From NCBI GenBank assembly GCA_964432925.1, contig CAYSPM010000034.1, forward strand, positions 1 to 20,389: a DNA stretch of 20,389 bases. Reading direction: 5' to 3'. Within the stretch, counting starts at the first letter, position 1; each line of letters starts with the position of its first letter. The position numbers were made by a program, and so were the translations under genes. This document shows, one piece after another, positions 7,194 through 13,916 of this stretch. The notes under the pieces were generated by a model. The model was not told where the DNA came from, ran no database searches, and worked only from the letters and a program-made list of their open reading frames with translations. Source of the stretch: CAYNTC01 sp964432925 (GTDB lineage: Bacteria > Planctomycetota > Phycisphaerae > Sedimentisphaerales > Anaerobacaceae).

Positions 7194-7748
7194 ATGCTGC
7201 TACCAGAGGAGGAGTCTCCGATTTTTATTTCGCTCTATAGTTCACTGATCGGTTTCGCTGCTGGTCGTTTATGTGGAGTTGCAGGAATTATCGATGCGGA
7301 GACTTTCCTGCGCGCCTCAAATAATGATAGAGCTAAAGCCAGAGATAAGCTTTTGGGTAATATTACCTTAATTGATGATTTTGTGGATGAGAACCCCTAT
7401 CAGTTTCCTGAAAAAGAGCTGTCTAATGTTCTGAAATTTAAGCATTTTATTTCCGACAAGTTTTTCATTGAGCGAGACCTGAAAGACTATACCATTTTTC
7501 TAAATGATGAAGATCCGCCAAAGGCTTATGGGATACTTAGCCTGACCGACGAGATTATCGAGATGGTACCGTATCCTTTGCCAGTGTTTGTTTCAGCGGT
7601 GTTGTTACCATGGAAAGGGTTTATAGTCTGTGATGGACTGATTTTAATCTACAATGTTATATTAGGCGGCGGAATTAGAAAGAACCTCAAAGAATCCTAC
7701 CGGCAGGCAAAAGCACAGGGAATTATTACGTCTTTAGAAACCGGATAG
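7194..7748 (+). CDS. Hypothetical protein, 184 residues
   Basis: I do not recognise a named family. There is no signal peptide. A mildly hydrophobic patch lies near residues 10-32 (FISLYSSLIGFAAGRLCG), an acidic central region runs from about 55 to 110, and the C-terminal third is the most protein-like segment: AYGILSLTDEIIEMV, then LPVFVSAVLLPWKGFIVCDG, then a basic end with GGGIRKNLKESYRQAKAQG. The pattern of a hydrophobic LLPW-K-G-x-I strand followed by DGLI and a Lys/Arg-rich helix suggests a conserved cytoplasmic domain. A purine-rich GGAAGAGAG lies about 10 bases before the ATG. It is bordered on both sides by repeats and shares its upstream module with the HEPN/MNT block, so it may belong functionally to that accessory set. 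Its function is unknown. Confidence 0.6.
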   Translation: MLLPEEESPIFISLYSSLIGFAAGRLCGVAGIIDAETFLRASNNDRAKARDKLLGNITLIDDFVDENPYQFPEKELSNVLKFKHFISDKFFIERDLKDYTIFLNDEDPPKAYGILSLTDEIIEMVPYPLPVFVSAVLLPWKGFIVCDGLILIYNVILGGGIRKNLKESYRQAKAQGIITSLETG

Positions 7749-7805
7749 CATCTAAAACACAAGCGAATCTTGCATAGTGTGCACAATCAGTCGAAACTAA
7801 AATGG

Positions 7806-7855
7806 ATTTAATTATTGTTCTGCGATAATGATTATTGGTATATTAAAAGCGGAAG
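7806..7855 (+). promoter_or_regulatory. Promoter-like module, copy 2
   Basis: TTGTTC (7815-7820) and TATATT (7839-7844) are again 18 bases apart, within a sequence closely resembling 7111-7160. It precedes the MNT gene at 7906, with the palindrome at 7864-7888 falling inside the presumed 5' leader. Confidence 0.4.
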
Positions 7856-7863
7856 AAGGAGGA

Positions 7864-7888
7864 GATTCCCGCCTGCGCGGGAATGACA
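7864..7888. repeat. dRS3-like palindrome ATTCCC-N8-GGGAAT
   Basis: The core ATTCCCGCCTGCGCGGGAAT at 7865-7884 exactly fits the 20-base form ATTCCC-N8-GGGAAT known as dRS3 in Neisseria, where it serves as a target for insertion elements and phages. Here it is intact and sits 18 bases before the MNT start codon, so it would form a hairpin in the leader RNA. Confidence 0.65.
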
Positions 7889-7905
7889 TTGAAAGAAACA
7901 ATAAT

Positions 7906-8220
7906 ATGGCTATTCAGATTAAGGTGCCCAAAGATAAGATAGCTGATTTTTGCCGGCGAAATTATATACGTAGTCTCGCATTGTTTGGCTCTGCGCTGCG
8001 AGAAGATTTAGGACCCGACAGCGATATCGATGTCCTCGTTGAGTTCGAGCAGGAATACAGGCCAGGACTTATGGAACTAATTGAAATGCAAGATGAGTTG
8101 ACTCAGATTTTCGGCCAAAAGGTTGACCTTGTTGAGCGTCAGGCTGTGGAGAAAAGCGAAAATTACATTCGCAGACGGCATATTCTGGAGTCGGTGGAGT
8201 CGATTTATGTGGCGAGATGA
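7906..8220 (+). CDS. mntA: MNT-type nucleotidyltransferase, antitoxin of an MntA/HepT pair
   Basis: The 104-residue protein has the minimal nucleotidyltransferase signature GS-x10-DxD: G28-S29 and D40-I41-D42 in LFGSALREDLGPDSDIDVL, with a third carboxylate at Asp74 in KVDLVE. MntA proteins transfer AMP from ATP onto a tyrosine of the HepT toxin and silence it. I start at ATG 7906 because the residues encoded further upstream come from the palindromic repeat; the spaced purine run GAAAGAAAC precedes it. The gene overlaps the HepT start by 14 bases, the usual tight arrangement of these pairs. The catalytic residues are intact, so it is predicted active. Confidence 0.88.
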   Translation: MAIQIKVPKDKIADFCRRNYIRSLALFGSALREDLGPDSDIDVLVEFEQEYRPGLMELIEMQDELTQIFGQKVDLVERQAVEKSENYIRRRHILESVESIYVAR

Positions 8221-8563
8221 CGCCTATATACTCGATATGCTCATAGCTGCACGCAAAGTTGAGAACTTTACCGAGGGCGTTACATGGGAAAAATTCAAAG
8301 CTGATGACCTTCTGCAAAACGCCGTTATGCACCAGATTCAGATAATTGGTGAAGCTGCCCGTAAAGTCTCTCAGGAATACAAGTCGGCTCATCCGCAAGT
8401 CCCTTGGCAGGTGATTATCGGTATGCGAAACCGTCTTGTTCACGAATACTTTGATATTATTCCTGAAAGGGTCTGGGACGTCGTTCAAAACAATATATCC
8501 GAATTGATACGGCTTATCGAGCCACTTGTGCCGCCTGATGAATCTAAAGAAGCAGATGCTTGA
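8207..8563 (+). CDS. hepT: HepT-like HEPN ribonuclease toxin
   Basis: The 118-residue helical protein contains RNRLVHEYF, which is the RX4HXY motif of HepT toxins: Arg74, His79 and Tyr81. Arg and His form the RNase site across the dimer, and the tyrosine is the residue modified by MntA. The preceding helix QNAVMHQIQIIGEAARKVS and the following DIIPERVWDVV are typical of the DUF86/HepT family. The start ATG 8207 lies inside the mntA 3' end, and no more upstream ATG fits the family's usual MWRDDAYILDML beginning. It is expected to be inactive when AMP-modified by its neighbour and to cleave RNA when released. Confidence 0.9.
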   Translation: MWRDDAYILDMLIAARKVENFTEGVTWEKFKADDLLQNAVMHQIQIIGEAARKVSQEYKSAHPQVPWQVIIGMRNRLVHEYFDIIPERVWDVVQNNISELIRLIEPLVPPDESKEADA

Positions 8564-8565
8564 TT

Positions 8566-8943
8566 ATGAATATTGAAAAGCAAATTGAATACTGGAAAGA
8601 AAGTAGCGATGAGGACTTCGCGGCAGCTCAATCACTACTTGAAAAAGGTCACTTTCGCCATAGTCTTTTCTTTGCGCACCTTGCTCTTGAAAAGATGCTA
8701 AAAGCACATGTTACCAAGCGAATAAAAGATATACCGCCGCGAATACACAATCTTGTTCGCCTTGCTGAAATTGCTAATCTCAACCTCGATCAAGAACAGG
8801 AGCAACTTTTACGTGAGTTTGGTTTCTACCAATTGGAAGGGCGTTACCCTGATTTTGAAGAAATACTGCTCGAGTCAGGTTTTACGGAGGAAGAAATCTC
8901 AAGAGCCAAAAGGATGTTATCATGGTTGAAGAAACAATTGTAG
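8566..8943 (+). CDS. HEPN domain protein of a second HEPN/MNT pair
   Basis: The 125-residue protein matches the broad HEPN family: EYWKESSDEDFAAAQSLLEKG, then HFRHSLFFAHLALEKMLKA (29-47) with the invariant EK-x-LKA, then IHNLVRLAEIA (60-70), and the YQLEGRYPD end (88-96). The C-terminal RX4-6H RNase motif of HepT is absent. R31-x6-H38 exists but lies in the first helix hairpin, so this copy may be a binding or regulatory HEPN rather than a nuclease. The ATG at 8566 begins 2 bases after the hepT stop; an overlapping TTG at 8560 is less likely. It overlaps the next MNT gene by 22 bases, implying co-translation. Confidence 0.85.
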   Translation: MNIEKQIEYWKESSDEDFAAAQSLLEKGHFRHSLFFAHLALEKMLKAHVTKRIKDIPPRIHNLVRLAEIANLNLDQEQEQLLREFGFYQLEGRYPDFEEILLESGFTEEEISRAKRMLSWLKKQL

Positions 8944-9242
8944 CCGCGGTAAAGCGGTATTTAACTGGGCTGCCAACTTTGGGCATCCATGCTCGTCGGG
9001 CGGTTTTGTTTGGCTCGTTTGTGAGTGGCAAGGCTGATGAATATAGTGACATAGACTTAATTGTTATCGCTCCGGAGTTTGACGGCCCTCGAGAAATTTC
9101 ATTAGTTCAAGCTCTTTGGCGTGCAACTGTTGCTGATAATCGCATTGAGCCTATTGCCTGCGGTGAGAAGGAATGGGAGACTGACAGCGCACGTCCCATT
9201 TTGGAAATCGCCCGGCGGGAAGGCATCGTTGTCGCTGTTTAG
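8922..9242 (+). CDS. MNT-type nucleotidyltransferase of the second pair
   Basis: The 106-residue protein has GS-x10-DxD at G31-S32 and D43-I44-D45 (LFGSFVSGKADEYSDIDLIV), with Glu76 in RIEPIAC as the likely third acidic ligand. It is predicted to bind a nucleotide triphosphate and modify its HEPN partner, encoded just upstream with a 22-base overlap. The N-terminal helix carries a basic patch (VKRYL...HARR). This cassette has HEPN before MNT, the reverse of the first cassette. It ends 65 bases before argG. Partner modification has been shown for HepT/MntA; for this HEPN subgroup it is inferred. Confidence 0.85.
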   Translation: MVEETIVAAVKRYLTGLPTLGIHARRAVLFGSFVSGKADEYSDIDLIVIAPEFDGPREISLVQALWRATVADNRIEPIACGEKEWETDSARPILEIARREGIVVAV

Positions 9243-9266
9243 AAACCAACGATTACGCGTTCCCTA

Positions 9267-9272
9267 TATAAT
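9267..9272 (+). promoter_or_regulatory. Possible -10 box before argG
   Basis: A perfect TATAAT lies 35 bases before the GTG start of argG, but no good -35 hexamer is present 16-18 bases upstream. It may allow argG expression independent of the HEPN/MNT genes. Confidence 0.3.
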
Positions 9273-9307
9273 ACAGATACGAAATTATATTTTTTTGAGG
9301 TATAGAA

Positions 9308-10531
9308 GTGACGAAATCTAAAAAGGTAGTTTTAGCATATAGTGGTGGTTTGGATACCAGTGTGATTCTGCCTTGGCTTAAAGAGACATACGGCTATGAG
9401 GTCATCGCCTTTGCAGCCGACTTGGGCCAAGGCGACGAGCTGACCGGAATCAAAAAAAAGGCGCTATCCAGTGGAGCGGTTAAATGCGTGGTCAAAGATA
9501 TAAAAAGAGAATTCGTAGAAGACCATCTCTGGCGGCTGCTAAAATCTGGTGCGGTTTATGAGGGTGGGTATCTATTAGGCACAAGTATAGCCCGGCCTTT
9601 AATTGCCAAGCACCAGGTCGACGTTGCCCACGCCGAGCGTGCAACTGCTGTAGCCCACGGCGCAACTGGTAAGGGCAATGACCAGGTCCGATTTGAAGTG
9701 AGCTACATGGCGCTGGACCCGTCACTGAAGATTGTCGCCCCCTGGAAAGACCCCAAATTCAAATTGACGTCTCGCGAGGCTGCAGTTGATTATGCCAAGA
9801 AGCACAAAATCCCGATCGAGCAAACTAAAAAGAAAATCTATTCTCGTGACCGTAATCTCTGGCACATAAGTCACGAAGGTGCTGATTTGGAAGACCCAGC
9901 CAATGAGCCAAAGGAAGATTTGTTTGTTATATCACGTCCGATTTCCAAGACTCCTGATAAGCCGGACTACGTAACTATCGGTTTCCATGAGGGTGTTCCG
10001 GTGAAGCTCGATGGCAGACTTACAAGTGGTGTAAAATTAGTCGAGGCACTGAATCAGATTGGCGGCAAACATGGTATTGGTCAAGTTGACCTTGTTGAGA
10101 ACCGACTGGTCGGCATGAAATCGCGCGGAGTATATGAGACTCCGGGTGGTACCATTCTCGTCGCTGCTCATGCAGCCCTTGAGAGCTTGACACTTGACAG
10201 GGAAACGATGCACTACAAACAGCAGATCGCTTTGAAATATGCTGAGCTTGTGTATTACGGCCTGTGGTTTTGCCAGTTGCGAGAGGCTCTGGATGCGTTT
10301 GTCGATGTCACGCAGCGCAACGTTACCGGCGAGGTGAGAATGAAGCTATTTAAGGGTCGCTGCACATTGGCTGGAGTCAAGAGCACATACAGTCTCTATC
10401 GGACCGATCTGGCAAGTTTTAAGATGGGAGCCGAATACGACGCAACCGATGCGACTGGTTTTATTCGTTTGTATGGCTTGCCGATAAAAGTAGCCGCGGC
10501 GGTTAAGAAAAAGTCGAAAGAGGGACGATAG
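9308..10531 (+). CDS. argG: Argininosuccinate synthase
   Basis: The 407-residue enzyme joins citrulline and aspartate with ATP to give argininosuccinate, the penultimate arginine step. The N-terminal AYSGGLDTS (residues 10-18) is the N-type ATP pyrophosphatase loop. Further signatures are GTSIARPLIAKHQV (91-104), AVAHGATGKGNDQVRFE (114-130) with the substrate-binding GATGKGNDQ, and the SRGVYETPGGTIL stretch. The length is normal for the family. The GTG start at 9308 is chosen because TTGAGG at 9295-9300 lies 7 bases upstream, and the family motif begins right after KSKKVV. The neighbouring genes are accessory, not arginine genes, so argG appears to stand alone. The tail is lysine-rich (AAAVKKKSKEGR). 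Confidence 0.97.
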   Translation: MTKSKKVVLAYSGGLDTSVILPWLKETYGYEVIAFAADLGQGDELTGIKKKALSSGAVKCVVKDIKREFVEDHLWRLLKSGAVYEGGYLLGTSIARPLIAKHQVDVAHAERATAVAHGATGKGNDQVRFEVSYMALDPSLKIVAPWKDPKFKLTSREAAVDYAKKHKIPIEQTKKKIYSRDRNLWHISHEGADLEDPANEPKEDLFVISRPISKTPDKPDYVTIGFHEGVPVKLDGRLTSGVKLVEALNQIGGKHGIGQVDLVENRLVGMKSRGVYETPGGTILVAAHAALESLTLDRETMHYKQQIALKYAELVYYGLWFCQLREALDAFVDVTQRNVTGEVRMKLFKGRCTLAGVKSTYSLYRTDLASFKMGAEYDATDATGFIRLYGLPIKVAAAVKKKSKEGR

Positions 10532-10549
10532 ACGAGAGAAGATAGTGGG

Positions 10550-10816
10550 TAAAATCCGAAATACGAAATCCGAAGCACGAAACAATGTTCAAAATTCAAA
10601 TGACCGAAACGACGGTTCTTGTCATTGCGAGCGAACGAAGTAAGCGTGGCAATCCCATTTGAGATTGCTTCGTCGCTGTGCTCCTCGCAATGACGTTTGG
10701 CAAGGGCTTTCTACAAAGCGAATTCAAATATTTTGATGACCGAAACAGTTTTGAACATTTGGTCATTTTGTAATTTGGATTTCTTTCGAATTTCGTGTTT
10801 CGATATTAGGATTTAA
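10550..10816. repeat. Mosaic inverted-repeat element between argG and the pentapeptide gene
   Basis: The left arm (about 10551-10610) reads AAATCCGAAATACGAAATCC...ATGTTCAAAATTC...ATGACCGAAAC. The right arm (about 10735-10816) is an imperfect reverse complement, with GTTTTGAACATTTGGTCATTT...CGAATTTCGTGTTTCG...AGGATTT. Between them sits the REP-like hairpin at 10621-10694. It fills most of the 289-base intergenic gap; apart from it I see no regulatory signal there. Confidence 0.7.
10621..10694. repeat. REP-like hairpin GTCATTGCGAG...CTCGCAATGAC
   Basis: It begins GTCATTGCGAGCGAACGAAG and ends GCTCCTCGCAATGAC. Inside, GTGGCAATC and GAGATTGCTTCGTCG pair imperfectly. The same arms form the inner palindrome of the two 170-bp elements at 224-393 and 6804-6973, so it is a third location of one repeat family, here in a different outer frame. 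Confidence 0.75.
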
Positions 10817-10820
10817 GCAA

Positions 10821-12449
10821 GTGGCCAATCCAGAACATCTGATAATCCTGAAACAAGGCGTCAAAGCCTGGAACAAATGGAGAAAAGAAAATCCTAATAT
10901 TATACCTGACCTTAGGAGAGCAGAACTCTCTTTTATGGACCTCGGAGGTGCGCACCTCAGGAGAGTGATTGGCTACGACGCAGGCCTCATCTCAGCAAAG
11001 CTTAGCCGTGCGCAGCTCAGTGAGTCAGACCTGCGCAGAAGTGACCTCAGTTGGGCTAATCTCACTGGGGCCAAGCTGGATGGAGCGGACCTGAGTGAAG
11101 CAAACCTCCACGGTGCGCAGCTCAGCGAGGCAGAGCTGCTAGAAACTGACCTCAGTTGGACCCGTCTCACTGAGGCTAATCTATGTGGAGCTGATCTTCG
11201 CCTTGCAGACCTCCGTGGAGCGAACCTGAGGGGAGCGAACCTTAGTGGGGCGAATCTGTATGGGGCGAATCTTTTTGGAACTAATCTGAGTAAAGCGGAC
11301 CTCAGCAATGCGAACCTTAGCGAAACAGATCTCGTTTCTGCAAATCTTAGTGGAGTAAAACTTACCGGCGCAAATCTCCGCAAAGCAAACCTTAAAGAGA
11401 CAAACCTCTGCAAGATAGACCTTATCAAAGCAGACCTATCTAGAGCTAATCTAAGTAAAACAGACCTTAGCGGAGCAAATCTCAGCGAAGCAAGCCTTAG
11501 ACAAGCAAAGATCAAAGACGCATATCTCAGTGAGGTAAACCTCCATATGGCGGATATTCAGGAAGCTGATCTAACCGGAACAGACCTTAGTGGAGCAAAC
11601 CTCAGTAATGCCAACCTTTGTAAAGCAAATCTCTACGGGGTAATCCTTTGTGGAGATGAAACCGCCAGTATGGCAAACATAGCCGATGCAAACTTGACCG
11701 AAATAACATTTACACCCGAAGGTGAACCAATAGATGGCGCAAGTTTTCTCGATTTAAGTATGTGCTTCGGGCTTGAATCTGCAAAATTTTCCAAATCGGG
11801 ATTTTTACAGGAGTATCTGACAAAGGCATTTGAATACGCCCATAGGATAGATACATACGAAGCAAAGAAGTGGCCCGATTTTTTAGATCGTGCAATAAAG
11901 AATATCAAGGCCCTCAGGACCATTTATGCAGACCGGCATCTCCCAAAACAGTTAATCGAAGTCGTCCACATTATAACTGCCGAATTGCTTAAATATTTGA
12001 AAAAACATCCAAAGGCCCTCTATAAAATCAAACCGCGTCAATTTGAGGAGCTAGTCGCCGAAATCCTTGCCAGCTATAAGTGGGATGTCCAACTGACCCC
12101 TCCTGTCAAAGATGGCGGCTATGACATTTTTGCCATCTCCAAAGACATTAAGCCGGGGCTTCAATCCTCTTGGATTATCGAGTGCAAGAAATACCAGCCC
12201 GAACACAAAGTTGGGGTCGACATTGTCCGGGCGTTGTACGGCGTTAAAAGCGACCTAAGAGTGGCAAATGCTCTGCTTGCAACGACCTCTTATTTCACTA
12301 AAGGCGCAAAGGCATTTAAGTCATCACGTTACGATGTTGATCTAAAGGACTATCGTAATATATTAGAATGGATCAACAAGTATAGGCCGAATCCAAAAGG
12401 AACACTCTATATCAAAGAAAATCGGCTCATTGTACCTAGTGAGGATTAG
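10821..12449 (+). CDS. Pentapeptide-repeat protein fused to an Mrr-like PD-(D/E)XK endonuclease domain
   Basis: The 542-residue protein starts at GTG 10821 with MANPEHLIILKQGVKAWNKW, a leader seen on many pentapeptide-repeat proteins. Residues 31 to about 295 are roughly fifty A(D/N)LXX repeats, which form a right-handed quadrilateral beta helix. Residues 300-400 are a helical linker. Residues 405-520 form a restriction-endonuclease fold of the Mrr catalytic type: FEELVAEIL (408-416), D431-G-G-Y-D435, I-E454-C-K456-K, and the TTSYFTKGAKAF stretch (488-499) usual after the core. The acidic and lysine residues of the active site are all present. Mrr-type enzymes cut modified or foreign DNA; some pentapeptide proteins mimic DNA or bind gyrase. 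The fusion suggests a one-protein defence effector, but that is inference. No methyltransferase is adjacent. Confidence 0.88.
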   Translation: MANPEHLIILKQGVKAWNKWRKENPNIIPDLRRAELSFMDLGGAHLRRVIGYDAGLISAKLSRAQLSESDLRRSDLSWANLTGAKLDGADLSEANLHGAQLSEAELLETDLSWTRLTEANLCGADLRLADLRGANLRGANLSGANLYGANLFGTNLSKADLSNANLSETDLVSANLSGVKLTGANLRKANLKETNLCKIDLIKADLSRANLSKTDLSGANLSEASLRQAKIKDAYLSEVNLHMADIQEADLTGTDLSGANLSNANLCKANLYGVILCGDETASMANIADANLTEITFTPEGEPIDGASFLDLSMCFGLESAKFSKSGFLQEYLTKAFEYAHRIDTYEAKKWPDFLDRAIKNIKALRTIYADRHLPKQLIEVVHIITAELLKYLKKHPKALYKIKPRQFEELVAEILASYKWDVQLTPPVKDGGYDIFAISKDIKPGLQSSWIIECKKYQPEHKVGVDIVRALYGVKSDLRVANALLATTSYFTKGAKAFKSSRYDVDLKDYRNILEWINKYRPNPKGTLYIKENRLIVPSED

Positions 12450-12466
12450 GAGTAGAGAGGGGTTGT

Positions 12467-12541
12467 ATGTCGAAAATAGTGGGCATCGGCTCTCTAATCG
12501 GCAAGACAGCAGCATATGCGTTTTTTATTAATATGTTTTAG
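12467..12541 (+). CDS. Possible 24-residue hydrophobic peptide
   Basis: An ATG at 12467, preceded by the purine-rich GAGAGGGG at 12455-12462, opens a 24-codon frame ending in TAG. The peptide begins MSKIVGIGSLIGKT and ends AAYAFFINMF: two lysines, no acidic residues, otherwise small and hydrophobic, as for a membrane peptide or small toxin. It starts 17 bases after the pentapeptide-Mrr stop, so it could share that transcript. Such short frames also arise by chance. Confidence 0.25.
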   Translation: MSKIVGIGSLIGKTAAYAFFINMF

Positions 12542-12681
12542 ATACAGAATAAAAAAGAAGATATATTTTATTTTTCGACAGGATTTACAGGTTTGACAAT
12601 GTTTATTAGAATCCCGCAATAAATCCATCCTGAGAAGGGTCGAAGGATTACAGGGTTAAATAAATCTGCACGGAAGGCGTT

Positions 12682-13857
12682 GTGGTAGTACCGGATTGGA
12701 TTTGGTTTATATTTATATTTGCATTTGGCTGCTGTATTGGGAGCTTTTTGAACGTTGTAATTTATCGTCTGCCTCGCGATAAATCGTTGATAAAGCCAGG
12801 TTCATTCTGCCCTGAGTGCGGTAAACACATCCGCTTCTACGACAATATACCGCTTGTTTCATGGCTAATCTTGGGCCGAAAGTGCAGATATTGCAAGGCT
12901 CCAATCTCGCCACGCTATTTTGTTGTTGAGTTATTGACAGGCGTTATTTTCGTTGGTCTGTTTTATTTGTATTTTCATATCGACTTGCTCAGTAGCGTCA
13001 GAATAGACGGCGCTTGGTTAATTTATCTTCTTCACATAATCTTGTTGGCTGCGTTCATAGCTGCGTCCGCAATAGATTTGGAATACTGGGTTATTCCTAT
13101 GTCAATTTGCTGGTTTGTTACGGCTGTAGGAATAATTGGCTCTGCGGTAGGGACGTATATAATCCAGCCGAGCTTGGTTCGCACATACATGCTTTTGCCA
13201 ATCGCTTCACCCACCACAGCTAGCCTTGCTGCCGGTGCTATAATTGGCCTGGCCATTAGCTTGATATTACTGGTGACTGGGTTGCTCAAGAGGAGTTACG
13301 AATTGGCATCTACGGAAGATGTAGAGTATAATAAAGAACAAACCGGTACCGGCTCAAAGAGTGGATCGTCTGAAGTTGCGAAAATTAACCACCGTGTAGA
13401 GATGTTCAAGGAAATTCTCTTTCTTTTGCCCATTATTATTTGTTCAGCGATTGTTTTTTGGCTAACTCGTGAAAGTGAGCTATTGCGTACCTGGTGGGAA
13501 GGCTTCTCGCAACGTCCCTTTATTATGGGGCTTTTAGGAAGTATTTGGGGCTACTTTGTTGGCTGCGGCGTGGTCTGGGCCACACGTATTCTGGGTACTT
13601 TGGCCTTTGGCAAGGAGGCGATGGGGCTGGGAGATGTACATCTGATGGGCGCAGCAGGAGCAGTTATAGGGCCTGTCTTTGTTGTTGTGGCGTTTTTTGT
13701 GGCACCATTTTTCGGTTTGGCCTGGGCCAGCTTTCAACTACTTTTTAGAAAAATTAGGCAAATTCCTTATGGTCCTTTCTTGTCTTTAGGTATTTTTACT
13801 GTTATGATTCTGCATAACTGGATTTTAAACCGATTTTGCTTTTATTTTTTTCGTTAG
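12682..13857 (+). CDS. Prepilin peptidase (type IV leader peptidase, A24 family)
   Basis: This 391-residue polytopic membrane aspartic protease cleaves, and in many family members also N-methylates, type IV pilin or pseudopilin precursors. The N-terminal GCCIGSFLNVVIYRLP (16-31) and the cytoplasmic loop with two CxxC pairs (C43/C46 and C68/C71) are diagnostic. The catalytic aspartates are Asp132 in SAIDLEYWVIP and Asp318 in GLGDVHLMG. About 100 extra residues separate the two catalytic segments (roughly 200-300), including a polar loop rich in Glu, Lys and Ser, making it longer than the usual 250-290 residues. Start GTG 12682 has GGAAGG 4-5 bases upstream. The gene lies near ComEC, and the pairing fits a pilus-based DNA uptake or secretion system whose other genes lie elsewhere. 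Confidence 0.93.
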   Translation: MVVPDWIWFIFIFAFGCCIGSFLNVVIYRLPRDKSLIKPGSFCPECGKHIRFYDNIPLVSWLILGRKCRYCKAPISPRYFVVELLTGVIFVGLFYLYFHIDLLSSVRIDGAWLIYLLHIILLAAFIAASAIDLEYWVIPMSICWFVTAVGIIGSAVGTYIIQPSLVRTYMLLPIASPTTASLAAGAIIGLAISLILLVTGLLKRSYELASTEDVEYNKEQTGTGSKSGSSEVAKINHRVEMFKEILFLLPIIICSAIVFWLTRESELLRTWWEGFSQRPFIMGLLGSIWGYFVGCGVVWATRILGTLAFGKEAMGLGDVHLMGAAGAVIGPVFVVVAFFVAPFFGLAWASFQLLFRKIRQIPYGPFLSLGIFTVMILHNWILNRFCFYFFR

Positions 13858-13870
13858 CAAGGAAGGTTTT

Positions 13871-13887
13871 ATAAGCCTGTGGCTTAT
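13871..13887. other. Small perfect hairpin between the prepilin peptidase and OmpA genes
   Basis: ATAAGCC, TGT loop, GGCTTAT: a 7-bp stem located 13 bases after the prepilin peptidase stop. No T-tract follows, so a classical intrinsic terminator is doubtful; it could act as an RNA processing or pausing site. Confidence 0.35.
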
Positions 13888-13916
13888 TAATACAATAGCG
13901 CTAAAGGAGGTGTCAA

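Noticed and set aside
10973..11515. 180-codon reverse-strand frame rich in Leu, Arg, Phe, Ala and Ser
   Set aside because: It is the antisense of the pentapeptide repeats; the 15-base periodicity keeps the opposite frame open and gives a low-complexity product.
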